The translations under genes and the position numbers were made by a program. This document shows, in pieces, positions 30,813-38,801 of a stretch of DNA of 64,000 bases. The DNA comes from Rhodanobacter sp. 67-28 (GTDB lineage: Bacteria; Pseudomonadota; Gammaproteobacteria; Xanthomonadales; Rhodanobacteraceae): positions 84,656-148,655 of the forward strand of contig MKTU01000024.1 of the NCBI GenBank assembly GCA_001898415.1, in the 5' to 3' direction. The notes under the pieces were generated by a model that was not told the DNA's origin, did not search any database, and was given only the letters and a program-made list of their open reading frames with translations. Numbering within the stretch: the stretch's first letter is position 1; every line of letters starts with the position of its first letter.

Positions 30813-30840
30813 GCATCCGCCGGTGGACGCGCTCCGTATG
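30813..30840 (+). promoter_or_regulatory. Shared bipartite (ECF-like) promoter, copy 5: MipA/OmpV-like gene
   Basis: GCATCC (30813-30818), 16 bases, CGTATG (30835-30840). It is 75 bases before the ATG at 30915 and divergent from copy 4 in the same 234-base gap. Confidence 0.65.
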
Positions 30841-30914
30841 GATGGATATGCCCTTCTGCGTGGCAACGTCTGCAGGCGAGCGTTGCCTTCCCCATCCGAC
30901 CGGAGTGCCGACCC

Positions 30915-31682
30915 ATGCTTCCCCCCTTCCTCTGGATCGTTGTTGCCGGGTTGCTCTGCGCGTGCTGCTCGGAGGCCTTCGCCGCCGGGGAGACGGCCTC
31001 GCGCCGGGTACAGCGAGGCTGGCAAGCCGGTGCCATCGCGCTGGTCAGCAACGGTGGCTATGCCGGTTCCTCCCGTCGCCAGCTGGTGGTTCCCGCGGCG
31101 GCTTACGAAGGCGAGCACGCCTTCCTGCGCGGCCTGCAACTCGGCTGGCATGCCTGGCAACGCGACGACTGGCGGCTGGACCTGGTGGCGCAGGCACGGC
31201 TCGACGGATTCGATGCCGACGACATTCCCCTGGACGGTCTTCGGGACCGGCGCCGGAGCATGGATGTCGGCGCCGTGTTGACCCGCTCCGGCAGGCTGGG
31301 AAACCTGCAGCTGACCGTGCTGACCGATGCCTTGTCGCGAAGCCGCGGGCAGGAGCTCGCCCTGCAGTACGGCTATCCGCTGCGGTTCGGCAAATGGCGC
31401 GTCACGCCCGGCCTGGGTGTGCGCTGGTGGTCGCCCCGGCTTGCCGACTATTACTACGGCATCCATCCTTCCGAGGCAGCCAACGGCGCACCGGGGCCCT
31501 ATGCCGTTCCCGGCGTGCTGGTGCCGGAAGCCAGCCTCGGCGCGGTGGCTCCGATGGGTCGCCGCTGGACGTTCTGGAGTGCCCTGAAGTACCAGCGGCT
31601 GCCTCGCGCGATCACCGACAGTCCGCTGGTGGAGCGCTCCTCGGCAAGCACCGTGCTGGCGGGTTTCGTCTACGCCTTCTGA
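30915..31682 (+). CDS. MipA/OmpV-family outer-membrane protein
   Basis: The 255-residue product has a signal peptide (LWIVVAGLLCACCSEAFAAGE) and then alternating beta strands ending in an aromatic residue (AGFVYAF), as in outer-membrane barrels. GYAGSSRRQLVVPAAAYEGEHAFL near the mature N-terminus is typical of MipA/OmpV scaffolding or porin proteins. I start at 30915, downstream of the predicted promoter and at the signal peptide. Substrate unknown. Confidence 0.85.
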   Translation: MLPPFLWIVVAGLLCACCSEAFAAGETASRRVQRGWQAGAIALVSNGGYAGSSRRQLVVPAAAYEGEHAFLRGLQLGWHAWQRDDWRLDLVAQARLDGFDADDIPLDGLRDRRRSMDVGAVLTRSGRLGNLQLTVLTDALSRSRGQELALQYGYPLRFGKWRVTPGLGVRWWSPRLADYYYGIHPSEAANGAPGPYAVPGVLVPEASLGAVAPMGRRWTFWSALKYQRLPRAITDSPLVERSSASTVLAGFVYAF

Positions 31683-31772
31683 GGCCGAACAGATTCCGTT
31701 GCCGGCGGATGGCGGCACATGCACGACGGCATGGCGGTCGATGTCCCTCGGGTCGCCCGGCGGACGCCCGCG

Positions 31773-32669
31773 CTAATCGGCGAGCTCAAGCGCCGTACGT
31801 GGACGGATCAGCTCGCGCAACAGCGGATTGGGAAAACGCCGCTTCATGGTGACGGCAAAAAAGGTCTCGCTGAGCTGCGGCAACTGGTGAACCTCCACCA
31901 GGCGGCCGCTGCTCAATTCATCCTTGACCACGATCGGCGGAACCACCGCCAGGCCGACGTCCTCCCGGGCGATCAGTCGCAGCATCGCCATGTCGTCGAT
32001 CTCCGCCGCCACCCGCACTTTCCAGCCCATGCGTTCGACCAGCGCGTCGAATCCGATGCGCACGCTGCTCTCCATCGTCGGCAGCACGAGGGGTTGCCTG
32101 GTCAGCAGTGTCTTCAGCGTGCCGCCCTTGCCGATGCGTTTCGGCGTTCCGATCAGGCTGACGGGTTGTTCGGCAATGGCGTGGGAAACCCAGGGAGTGG
32201 CCGCATCGCGGGCGGGCGCGACATTGACCAGCGCCACGTCCAGCCGGTGTGCTTCCAGGCTTTGCAACAGGAAGGCGGTGGTGCCCGAGCGAACGATGAC
32301 CTCGACATTCCGGCGTCCCAGCAATGGCCGCAGGAAACCGATCTGGAAATTGCGCGACAGCGTGGCCAATGCCCCGACCCTGAGAATCGCACGCCGGCCG
32401 CCGGAGCGCTGCTTGAGCGTGGCGAGCAGGTCGCCACCGGTGGCGAAGATCGATTCCGCGTGGTCGAAGGCGATGCGCCCGGCTTCCGTCAGCACGAGTT
32501 GCCGGCCGCTGCGTTCGAACAGGTCCTGCCCCAGCTGAGCCTCGAGCTTCCTGATCTGGATCGACAGCGCCGACTGCGAGATCAGCAGCTTCTCCGCGGC
32601 GCGCGTGAGGTTTCCCTCGCGGGCGACTGCCCAGAAGTAGCGCAAGTGGTTGTAGTTCAGTGCGGCCAT
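31773..32669 (-). CDS. LysR-family regulator, divergent from dabB
   Basis: The 298-residue product has an N-terminal winged helix-turn-helix (LRYFWAVAREGNLTRAAEKLLISQSALSIQ, residues 7-36) and a C-terminal effector-binding domain. A LysR gene next to dabB/dabA is the typical arrangement in chemoautotrophs. It is separated from dabB by 104 AT-rich bases carrying a 9-bp inverted repeat. The effector is unknown; a CO2/bicarbonate or carbon-metabolite signal is inferred from context. Confidence 0.93.
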   Translation of the reverse strand: MAALNYNHLRYFWAVAREGNLTRAAEKLLISQSALSIQIRKLEAQLGQDLFERSGRQLVLTEAGRIAFDHAESIFATGGDLLATLKQRSGGRRAILRVGALATLSRNFQIGFLRPLLGRRNVEVIVRSGTTAFLLQSLEAHRLDVALVNVAPARDAATPWVSHAIAEQPVSLIGTPKRIGKGGTLKTLLTRQPLVLPTMESSVRIGFDALVERMGWKVRVAAEIDDMAMLRLIAREDVGLAVVPPIVVKDELSSGRLVEVHQLPQLSETFFAVTMKRRFPNPLLRELIRPRTALELAD

Positions 32670-32672
32670 GCA

Positions 32673-32726
32673 ATCATTCTATTTTGTATATCGACAGGTT
32701 TCGTTAAATGAATTTTTTAGAATGAT
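32673..32726. promoter_or_regulatory. Divergent lysR/dabB control region with 9-bp dyad
   Basis: ATCATTCTA (32673-32681) is repeated inverted as TAGAATGAT (32718-32726) with a 36-base AT-rich spacer, a length that fits the roughly 50-base footprint of LysR proteins. Each arm also contains TAGAAT, a good -10 hexamer, facing outward. On the minus strand that hexamer is only 6 bases from the lysR ATG, so the lysR mRNA could be nearly leaderless. On the plus strand it leaves a leader of about 44 bases to dabB. Confidence 0.55.
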
Positions 32727-32773
32727 GCGCGAAGCGTAGGCTTGCCGCGGCTCACCTGACCGCGGAGTGATTG

Positions 32774-34360
32774 ATGTTGCCTGCCCTTGCGACGCTGTTT
32801 CTGCTTGCCCCCGCCAGCCTGTTGTTGGCGACCCTGTTTCCTTCACGGCCGGGACCTCGTCGGCCGCACGCCATGCTTCTCGCAAGCCGCCTGGCGACGT
32901 GGTTTTGCCTGGTGCTCGCGGTGCTGGCCTGCCTGCTGACCGCGTGGGAAGGCCCGGCCACCAGCGGGTTGCTGGGAGACAATGGCATCGGCTTGTCGGT
33001 CAGGCTGGATGCCATCAGTTGCACCATGTTCCTGCTGGTCGCCTTCGTCGGCGTCGTCGTGGTCCAGTACAGCCGCAACTACATGGACGGCGAGCCGCGC
33101 CAGGGCGCCTTCATGGCCGGCCTGTGCCGGACGCTGGCAGCCGTGACGCTGCTGGTCTTCGCGGGCAACCTCGTGCAGCTGGTGGTTGCGTGGGTGGCGA
33201 TGAGCCTCTCCCTGCACCGCTTGCTGGTGTTCTACCCGGAGCGCCGACCCGCAAGGATTGCCGCCCGCAAAAAGTTCCTCGCCGCCCGCCTCGGTGATGC
33301 GTGCATGCTCGGTGCCGCCGCCCTGCTGGTGACCACGTTCGGCACGACCGACCTGGCCACCGTGCTGGCCCGGGCGCAGGCCATCGCCGCCGACGCCGCG
33401 CCGCCCGCACTCTCGCTGGCGGCCTTGCTGCTGGGTGTCGCGGCACTCATGAAGTCGGCGCAGTTCCCCACCCACGGCTGGCTGCCGGAGGTGATGGACA
33501 CGCCGACGCCGGTGTCGGCCCTGTTGCATGCGGGCATCATCAATGCGGGTGGATTCCTGTTGATCCGCTTTGCCGACGTGATGGTGCTCTCGATGCCGAC
33601 GCTGCACGGCGTTGCCATCGTGGGCGGCTTCACCGCCTTGTTCGGCGGCGTGGTGATGCTGACCCAGACCAGCGTGAAAGGATCGCTGGCTTTCTCGACC
33701 GTGGCGCAGATGGGTTTCATGACACTGCAATGCGGGCTCGGCGCGTTCGCGATCGCGCTGCTTCACCTGGTCGCCCATTCGCTGTACAAGGCCCACGCCT
33801 TCCTCTCGGCCGGGGGCGTGGTGGAAACCGAGACGCTGCCGCGTTTCGCCAGGCCGCGCCTGCGCCCCGTCCTGCTGAGCCTGTTGCTGGCGACCGCGAT
33901 CTACGTGCTGTTTGCCTGGGTATTCGGAACCTTCGTGCGGGCGGAGCCTGCCGTGCTGACCCTGGGCGCGATCCTGGTGATGGGCGTCAGCATGCTGCTG
34001 GCATCGTCACTGCAAGGGGCCACCACTTCCCGCCTGGTTGTGCAGACCCTGCTCGGGGCCGCCGGAACCACGCTGGCCTATTTCATCCTGGAAACCGCCT
34101 TCACGCGGCTGACCGCCGGCAGCCTGCCGGCGATTCCCCGGCCCGACGGCACGGGCCTGCTGATCATGGGGCTGGCCATCGCATCGTTCACCGCGGTCAC
34201 CGTGCTGCAAAGCCTGGTCGTGCTGTGGAACCAGCGGCCGCTCTGGCGGGCGGCACGCGTCCACCTGGCCAACGGCCTCTACGTCAACGCCATCTTCAAT
34301 CGCCTGGTGGGTGCCTTGCGTCGGGAAGACGCGCGCCATCACGCCCGGACCATCGCCTGA
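32774..34360 (+). CDS. dabB: DabB: proton-conducting subunit of DAB inorganic carbon pump
   Basis: NuoL/MrpA-like membrane protein of 528 residues with about 13-14 hydrophobic helices. The proton-antiporter motif region (ALMKSAQFPTHGWLPEVMDTPTPVSALLHAGIINAGG, cited here as residues about 225-260 with key K, E and H residues) and the lysine-containing LVAHSLYKAHAFL helix are intact. In DAB complexes this subunit couples cation flow to CO2 hydration by DabA. It is 10 bases upstream of dabA and divergent from lysR. I start at the ATG; a TTG lies one codon earlier. Confidence 0.92.
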   Translation: MLPALATLFLLAPASLLLATLFPSRPGPRRPHAMLLASRLATWFCLVLAVLACLLTAWEGPATSGLLGDNGIGLSVRLDAISCTMFLLVAFVGVVVVQYSRNYMDGEPRQGAFMAGLCRTLAAVTLLVFAGNLVQLVVAWVAMSLSLHRLLVFYPERRPARIAARKKFLAARLGDACMLGAAALLVTTFGTTDLATVLARAQAIAADAAPPALSLAALLLGVAALMKSAQFPTHGWLPEVMDTPTPVSALLHAGIINAGGFLLIRFADVMVLSMPTLHGVAIVGGFTALFGGVVMLTQTSVKGSLAFSTVAQMGFMTLQCGLGAFAIALLHLVAHSLYKAHAFLSAGGVVETETLPRFARPRLRPVLLSLLLATAIYVLFAWVFGTFVRAEPAVLTLGAILVMGVSMLLASSLQGATTSRLVVQTLLGAAGTTLAYFILETAFTRLTAGSLPAIPRPDGTGLLIMGLAIASFTAVTVLQSLVVLWNQRPLWRAARVHLANGLYVNAIFNRLVGALRREDARHHARTIA

Positions 34361-34370
34361 GGAGCCGCCC

Positions 34371-36887
34371 ATGAACGCCATCGCATTGAAGATCAGGGAA
34401 CAAGCCGATCCCATCCCACCTTCCTCCGACATCGGGGCAGGGCGTGCATGTGAAGCCGCGCAGCGCGCGTGTGGACGCATCGCGCCACTGTGGCCGCTGA
34501 AGAATTTCGTGGCCGTCAATCCCTTCCTCGGCATGGCCGACCGCCGCTTCGGCGAGGTCGCGCGCGTCATGGCCGAGGTGGCAGGCGCCCGCATGACCAT
34601 GCCGCGCGCGTTCTACCGCGACGCCATCGCCCAGGGTCGCATCACCGACCGGGATCTTGGCCAGGCCCTGCTGCGCAAGGGAAGTGCCGCCCCTCGCACC
34701 CTCGACGTCGCGGCGCTGCGCCGCCAACTGCAAACCGAGGATGTGGCAACGCATGCGCCGCTGCCGACCGTTGCCGACGTCGCCGGCAAGCTGACCGGAC
34801 GGGACTGGGCCAGCTTTGCCGGCGAGCGGGTCTCGCTGTGGGCGGCCGGCTACTTCGACGCGGGGCAGGCGCTGTGGCCAGCGTCGACACGGCACCTGGG
34901 CCCTTATGCGGCCTGGCGTGAGGAGGCCGCCATCGATCGCACGCCCCAGGTCATGGGGCTCGCCGGATTCCACCGCACGATCGGCGCGCTTCCTGCCACT
35001 GCCGAAGCGATGATCGCCCATGGAGCGGCCCGCCTGAAGATGGACGAACCGGGCCTTGCCGATTATTTCCACCGGCTGCTGATGAGCGTGGGCGGCTGGG
35101 CCGGCTACGCCCGCTACCAGGTCTGGCAAAGCGAGCTGGCGGGGCGCCGCGACGACACCTTGCTCGAACTGCTGGCGATACGGCTGGCTTTCGAGGTGGC
35201 GCTGCTGGAAACGTGCCAGCCGGTCGCCGCACTGGCGGCCGGATGGGAGCAGGCCCGCGCATGTTTCGCTGCACCGGCCTGCGAAAACGAGCCGGCCGCG
35301 CCGACGCTGGAAGAAATCCTGCAGGACGCCTACGAAATCGCCTGGCAGCGATGCTTCCTCGCCAAACTCGCCGCGCCGCGGCCGTCCGTGATCGCCATGC
35401 GTCCGGCGGTGCAGGCGGCCTTCTGCATCGACGTGCGCTCCGAAACCTTCCGGCGCGCGCTGGAGAAAGTGGCGCCCGGCGTGGAGACGCTGGGCATGGC
35501 CGGCTTTTTCGGCATGCCGATGGAGTATGTGCCGCTCGGTCGGGGCCAGGGTGGTCCCCGCTGCCCGGTGTTGCTGGCACCCGGCCTGTCGGTGCACGAG
35601 ACCGTCAAGGGCGCGACGGCGCAGGAGCAAGCCGACATCGCCACGCGGCGGCGGCGGCGGCTTCGCGCCATCGGCCAATGGCGCTGGTTCAAGCTGGCCG
35701 CGGTGTCGTCGTTCACCTTCGTCGAAGCGATGGGATGGAAATTCGCCGGCAAGCTCATCGCCGACAGCCTGGGCTTCACCCGGCCCGAAGCGCACCCGGC
35801 GGAGCGCGGTATCGACGCCGCTGCACTCACGCGACTGGCGCCGGACATCACGCCCTCGACCGCGAACGACCGCGCCACCGGCATGCCGCTGGAAACCAGG
35901 GTCGCGCTGGCAGAGGGCGCCCTGCGCGCCATGTCGCTGCGGCAGCAGTTCGCGCGCGTGGTGCTGTTCGTCGGGCACGGCGCCAGCTCGGTCAACAACC
36001 CGCATGCCAGCGGCCTGGATTGCGGGGCCTGCGGTGGGCACGCAGGCGATGCCAACGCACGGGTGGCGGCCGCCGTGCTGAACGACCGCGAGGTGCGCCA
36101 GGCCTTGGCGGGACGCGGCACGGTGATTCCCGACGAGACGCATTTCCTCGGCGCGCTGCACGACACCACCACCGACCAGGTGACGATCTTCGACACCGAC
36201 GGCTTGCCGGCGACGCATGCCGACGACCTGGCCCGACTGCAGGCAGCGCTGGCCGAGGCCGGCCGGGTGACCCGGCAGGAACGTGCCGCCATCCTTACCT
36301 TGCACGACCGGCGCCCGGTCGAGCGCCAGCTCCTGGCGCGCAGCAGGGACTGGAGCGAGGTGCGGCCGGAGTGGGGCCTGGCCGGCTGCGCGGCCTACAT
36401 CATCGCCCCGCGCAGCCGCACCGCGGGCCTCGACCTGGCGGGGCGTGCCTTCCTCAATTCCTACGACTGGCAGCGCGATGACGGCTTCAAGACCCTGGAA
36501 TCCATCATGACCGCGCCGATGATCGTGGGCGCGTGGATCAGCCTGCAGTATTACGGCTCGGCGGTGGACAACCGGGTCTTCGGAAGCGGCAACAAGACGC
36601 TCCACAACGTGGTCGGCAAGCTGGGCGTGCTGGAGGGCAATGGCGGCGACCTGCGCACCGGCTTGCCATGGCAGTCGCTGCATGACGGCAAGCGCTATGT
36701 CCATGAGCCGCTGCGGCTGTCCGTCGTCATCGCCGCTCCGCTGGACGCCATCAACGCCATCGTCGCCAGGCATGAAGCCGTGCGGCACCTGTTCGACCAC
36801 GGCTGGGCCCACCTGTTCGCCTTCGGCGACAAGCCAGGGTCCATGCATCGCTACACCGGCCATCTGACCTGGGAGGACGCGGCATGA
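34371..36887 (+). CDS. dabA: DabA: carbonic-anhydrase-like subunit of DAB inorganic carbon pump (DUF2309)
   Basis: Large soluble zinc protein of 838 residues, proposed to hydrate CO2 vectorially to bicarbonate when coupled to DabB. The predicted zinc site is complete: C352 and D354 (FCIDVRSE), H536 (LFVGHGASS) and C551 (LDCGACGGH). These match, with a 1- or 12-residue offset, C351/D353/H524/C539 of Halothiobacillus DabA. PLWPLKNFVAVNPFLG near residue 40 is the family N-terminus. The stop overlaps the sua5-like gene (ATGA). Confidence 0.93.
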   Translation: MNAIALKIREQADPIPPSSDIGAGRACEAAQRACGRIAPLWPLKNFVAVNPFLGMADRRFGEVARVMAEVAGARMTMPRAFYRDAIAQGRITDRDLGQALLRKGSAAPRTLDVAALRRQLQTEDVATHAPLPTVADVAGKLTGRDWASFAGERVSLWAAGYFDAGQALWPASTRHLGPYAAWREEAAIDRTPQVMGLAGFHRTIGALPATAEAMIAHGAARLKMDEPGLADYFHRLLMSVGGWAGYARYQVWQSELAGRRDDTLLELLAIRLAFEVALLETCQPVAALAAGWEQARACFAAPACENEPAAPTLEEILQDAYEIAWQRCFLAKLAAPRPSVIAMRPAVQAAFCIDVRSETFRRALEKVAPGVETLGMAGFFGMPMEYVPLGRGQGGPRCPVLLAPGLSVHETVKGATAQEQADIATRRRRRLRAIGQWRWFKLAAVSSFTFVEAMGWKFAGKLIADSLGFTRPEAHPAERGIDAAALTRLAPDITPSTANDRATGMPLETRVALAEGALRAMSLRQQFARVVLFVGHGASSVNNPHASGLDCGACGGHAGDANARVAAAVLNDREVRQALAGRGTVIPDETHFLGALHDTTTDQVTIFDTDGLPATHADDLARLQAALAEAGRVTRQERAAILTLHDRRPVERQLLARSRDWSEVRPEWGLAGCAAYIIAPRSRTAGLDLAGRAFLNSYDWQRDDGFKTLESIMTAPMIVGAWISLQYYGSAVDNRVFGSGNKTLHNVVGKLGVLEGNGGDLRTGLPWQSLHDGKRYVHEPLRLSVVIAAPLDAINAIVARHEAVRHLFDHGWAHLFAFGDKPGSMHRYTGHLTWEDAA

Positions 36888-37888
36888 ACATCAAGGATCG
36901 GGAAGACATCAGGCTCTCCGGGAGTGCTGGCGTGCGCGACGCGGTGGATGCGCTGCGCCGCGGCGCCTTGATCGGCCTGCCGACCGAGACGGTCTACGGA
37001 CTGGGCGCGGATGCCGGCAACCCCGCCGCGGTCGCGAAGATCTTCGCGGCCAAGCAGCGCCCGGCAGACCATCCGCTCATCGTGCACCTGCATCGGGCCG
37101 CCCAGTTGGCGCAGTGGGCGCGGGACATTCCCGCGCTCGCATGGAGCCTTGCCGAAGCCTTCTGGCCTGGCCCGCTCACGCTGGTGTTGCCCCGCGCCGC
37201 CACGGTGAGCGACGGCGTGACGGGCGGCCTGGATACGGTGGCGCTGCGCGTGCCCGCACACCCGCTGGCGCTGGACGTGCTGGAAGCGTTCGGCGGGGGG
37301 ATCGCTGCGCCCTCTGCCAACCGGCACAAGAAGATCAGTCCGACCACCGCCCGGCACGTCCGGGAAGAGCTTGGCGATGCGGTCGAGGTGCTGCTGGATG
37401 GCGGCCCCTGCCGCGTGGGCATCGAGTCGACCATCGTCGATCTTTCCACCGGCCTGCCGCGGCTGCTCCGGCCCGGTGCGATCACCGGGGAGGACCTGGA
37501 GCGGGTGACCGGCAAGCCGGTCGAGTCGCCGGTGGACACCGCGATACGCAGCCCCGGCCGCATGAAGCTTCACTACGCCCCCAACGCCCGCGTGGTGCTG
37601 GCATCGATGGAACAGGTGCCCGAGCGCATCGCCGAATATGCCGCGCTCAGCGCTCGCGTGGGCGTGCTCTCCGCGCGGCGTGCCGAGAGCTGGCCGGCAC
37701 AGGTGCCCTGGTTGTCCATGGGTCATTCTCCGGACCAGCAGGCGCAGCAGCTGTACCGGCGGCTGCGCGAAGCAGACGACATGGATCTCGCCGTGCTGAT
37801 CGTGGTGCCGCCGGATGGCCGCGGACTGAACCATGCCCTGCGCGACCGGTTGTGGCGAGCGGCGGGCCTCGGCCATGCACTCGCGTGA
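36884..37888 (+). CDS. Sua5-type L-threonylcarbamoyladenylate synthase
   Basis: Uses L-threonine, bicarbonate/CO2 and ATP to make threonylcarbamoyl-AMP, the donor for t6A37 in tRNA. The 334-residue product has the YrdC domain (about 15-205) with GLPTETVYGLGADA, KQRPADHPLIVH, AAPSANRHKKISPT and VGIESTIVDLS, plus a C-terminal Sua5 domain (about 230-330) after PGRMKLHYAPNA. It is a full Sua5, not the short TsaC form. It is translationally coupled to dabA and overlaps the cysD-like gene by 14 bases. Whether a second tsaC exists elsewhere cannot be seen. Confidence 0.92.
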   Translation: MNIKDREDIRLSGSAGVRDAVDALRRGALIGLPTETVYGLGADAGNPAAVAKIFAAKQRPADHPLIVHLHRAAQLAQWARDIPALAWSLAEAFWPGPLTLVLPRAATVSDGVTGGLDTVALRVPAHPLALDVLEAFGGGIAAPSANRHKKISPTTARHVREELGDAVEVLLDGGPCRVGIESTIVDLSTGLPRLLRPGAITGEDLERVTGKPVESPVDTAIRSPGRMKLHYAPNARVVLASMEQVPERIAEYAALSARVGVLSARRAESWPAQVPWLSMGHSPDQQAQQLYRRLREADDMDLAVLIVVPPDGRGLNHALRDRLWRAAGLGHALA

Positions 37889-38801
37889 CGAGGATGCCTT
37901 CCCGGACACCAGCCATCTCGCACACCTGGAGAACGAGGCCGTTTTCATCCTGCGCGAGGCCGTGGCGCAGGCACGCAAGCCGGTGCTCCTGTTTTCCGGA
38001 GGCAAGGATTCCACCGTGCTCGCCCATCTCGCGCTGCGCGCCTTCCACCCCGCGCCGCCACCCCTGCCGCTGCTCCACGTCGACTCCACCTGGGAGTTTC
38101 GCGAGGTGCTCGCATTCCGCGACAGCTTTGCGCGCAAGCATGGGTTCCAACTGCACGTACACGCCAATGAACAGGGCCGCGCCGCCGGCGTGAATCCCTT
38201 CGACCATGGCGATGCCTACACCACGGCCATGCGCACGGATGCGCTGAAGCAGGCGCTGGACGACGGCGGGTACGACGTGGTCTTCGGCGGGGCGCGCCGC
38301 GACGAGGAAAAATCCCGGGCAAAGGAACGCGTGTTCTCGCTGCGCGAGCGCGGGCACACATGGAACCCTCGCCGGCAGCGGCCGGAGTTGTGGAACCTCT
38401 ACAACACCCGGTTGGCCGAGGGGCAGTCGTTGCGCGTCTATCCGTTGTCCAACTGGACGGAAGCGGACGTCTGGCATTACGCCATGCTGAGGAAGGTCGA
38501 GCTGGTGCCTCTGTATTTCGCGGCCTGGCGACCGGTGGTTCAACGCGATGGCGTGCTCATCGTGGTGGACGAACCCGAGCGCATGCGCTTCCTGGCCGGC
38601 GAGACGACGAGTCGCCGCCACGTGCGTTTCCGTACCCTGGGTTGCTGGCCGGTGACCGGCGCCATCGAATCGACTGCGGCGGACCCAGCGGCCGTGTTGG
38701 CCGAAACCCTTGCTTCATCTGCATCCGAACGCCAGGGTCGGCTGGGTGGCCAGGATCCGGGTGCAAGCCTGGAAAGGCAGAAGCGCGAGGGTTACTTCTG
38801 A
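37875..38801 (+). CDS. CysD-like sulfate adenylyltransferase small subunit, no cysN partner
   Basis: The 308-residue product matches CysD along its length: PP-loop SGGKDSTVL (residues 41-49), HVDSTWEFREV, FGGARRDEEKSRAKERVFS, RPELWNLYN, PLSNWTEADVWHY, RTLGCWPVTGAIES and a C-terminal KREGYF. CysD normally needs the GTPase CysN to form adenylyl-sulfate, yet no cysN follows. It may partner with a distant CysN, or be a paralogue adenylating another substrate. It overlaps the Sua5 gene by 14 bases and the DUF6671 gene by one. Confidence 0.9.
   Translation: MHSRDEDAFPDTSHLAHLENEAVFILREAVAQARKPVLLFSGGKDSTVLAHLALRAFHPAPPPLPLLHVDSTWEFREVLAFRDSFARKHGFQLHVHANEQGRAAGVNPFDHGDAYTTAMRTDALKQALDDGGYDVVFGGARRDEEKSRAKERVFSLRERGHTWNPRRQRPELWNLYNTRLAEGQSLRVYPLSNWTEADVWHYAMLRKVELVPLYFAAWRPVVQRDGVLIVVDEPERMRFLAGETTSRRHVRFRTLGCWPVTGAIESTAADPAAVLAETLASSASERQGRLGGQDPGASLERQKREGYF

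Noticed and set aside
30696..30914. N-terminal extension of the MipA-like gene by 73 codons
   Set aside because: It would lack a signal peptide at the start and would run through the predicted promoter at 30813-30840; the ATG at 30915 gives a good signal peptide.
34296..36863. Minus-strand open frame of about 855 codons opposite dabA
   Set aside because: Low-complexity translation; the plus strand gives DabA with a complete zinc site.
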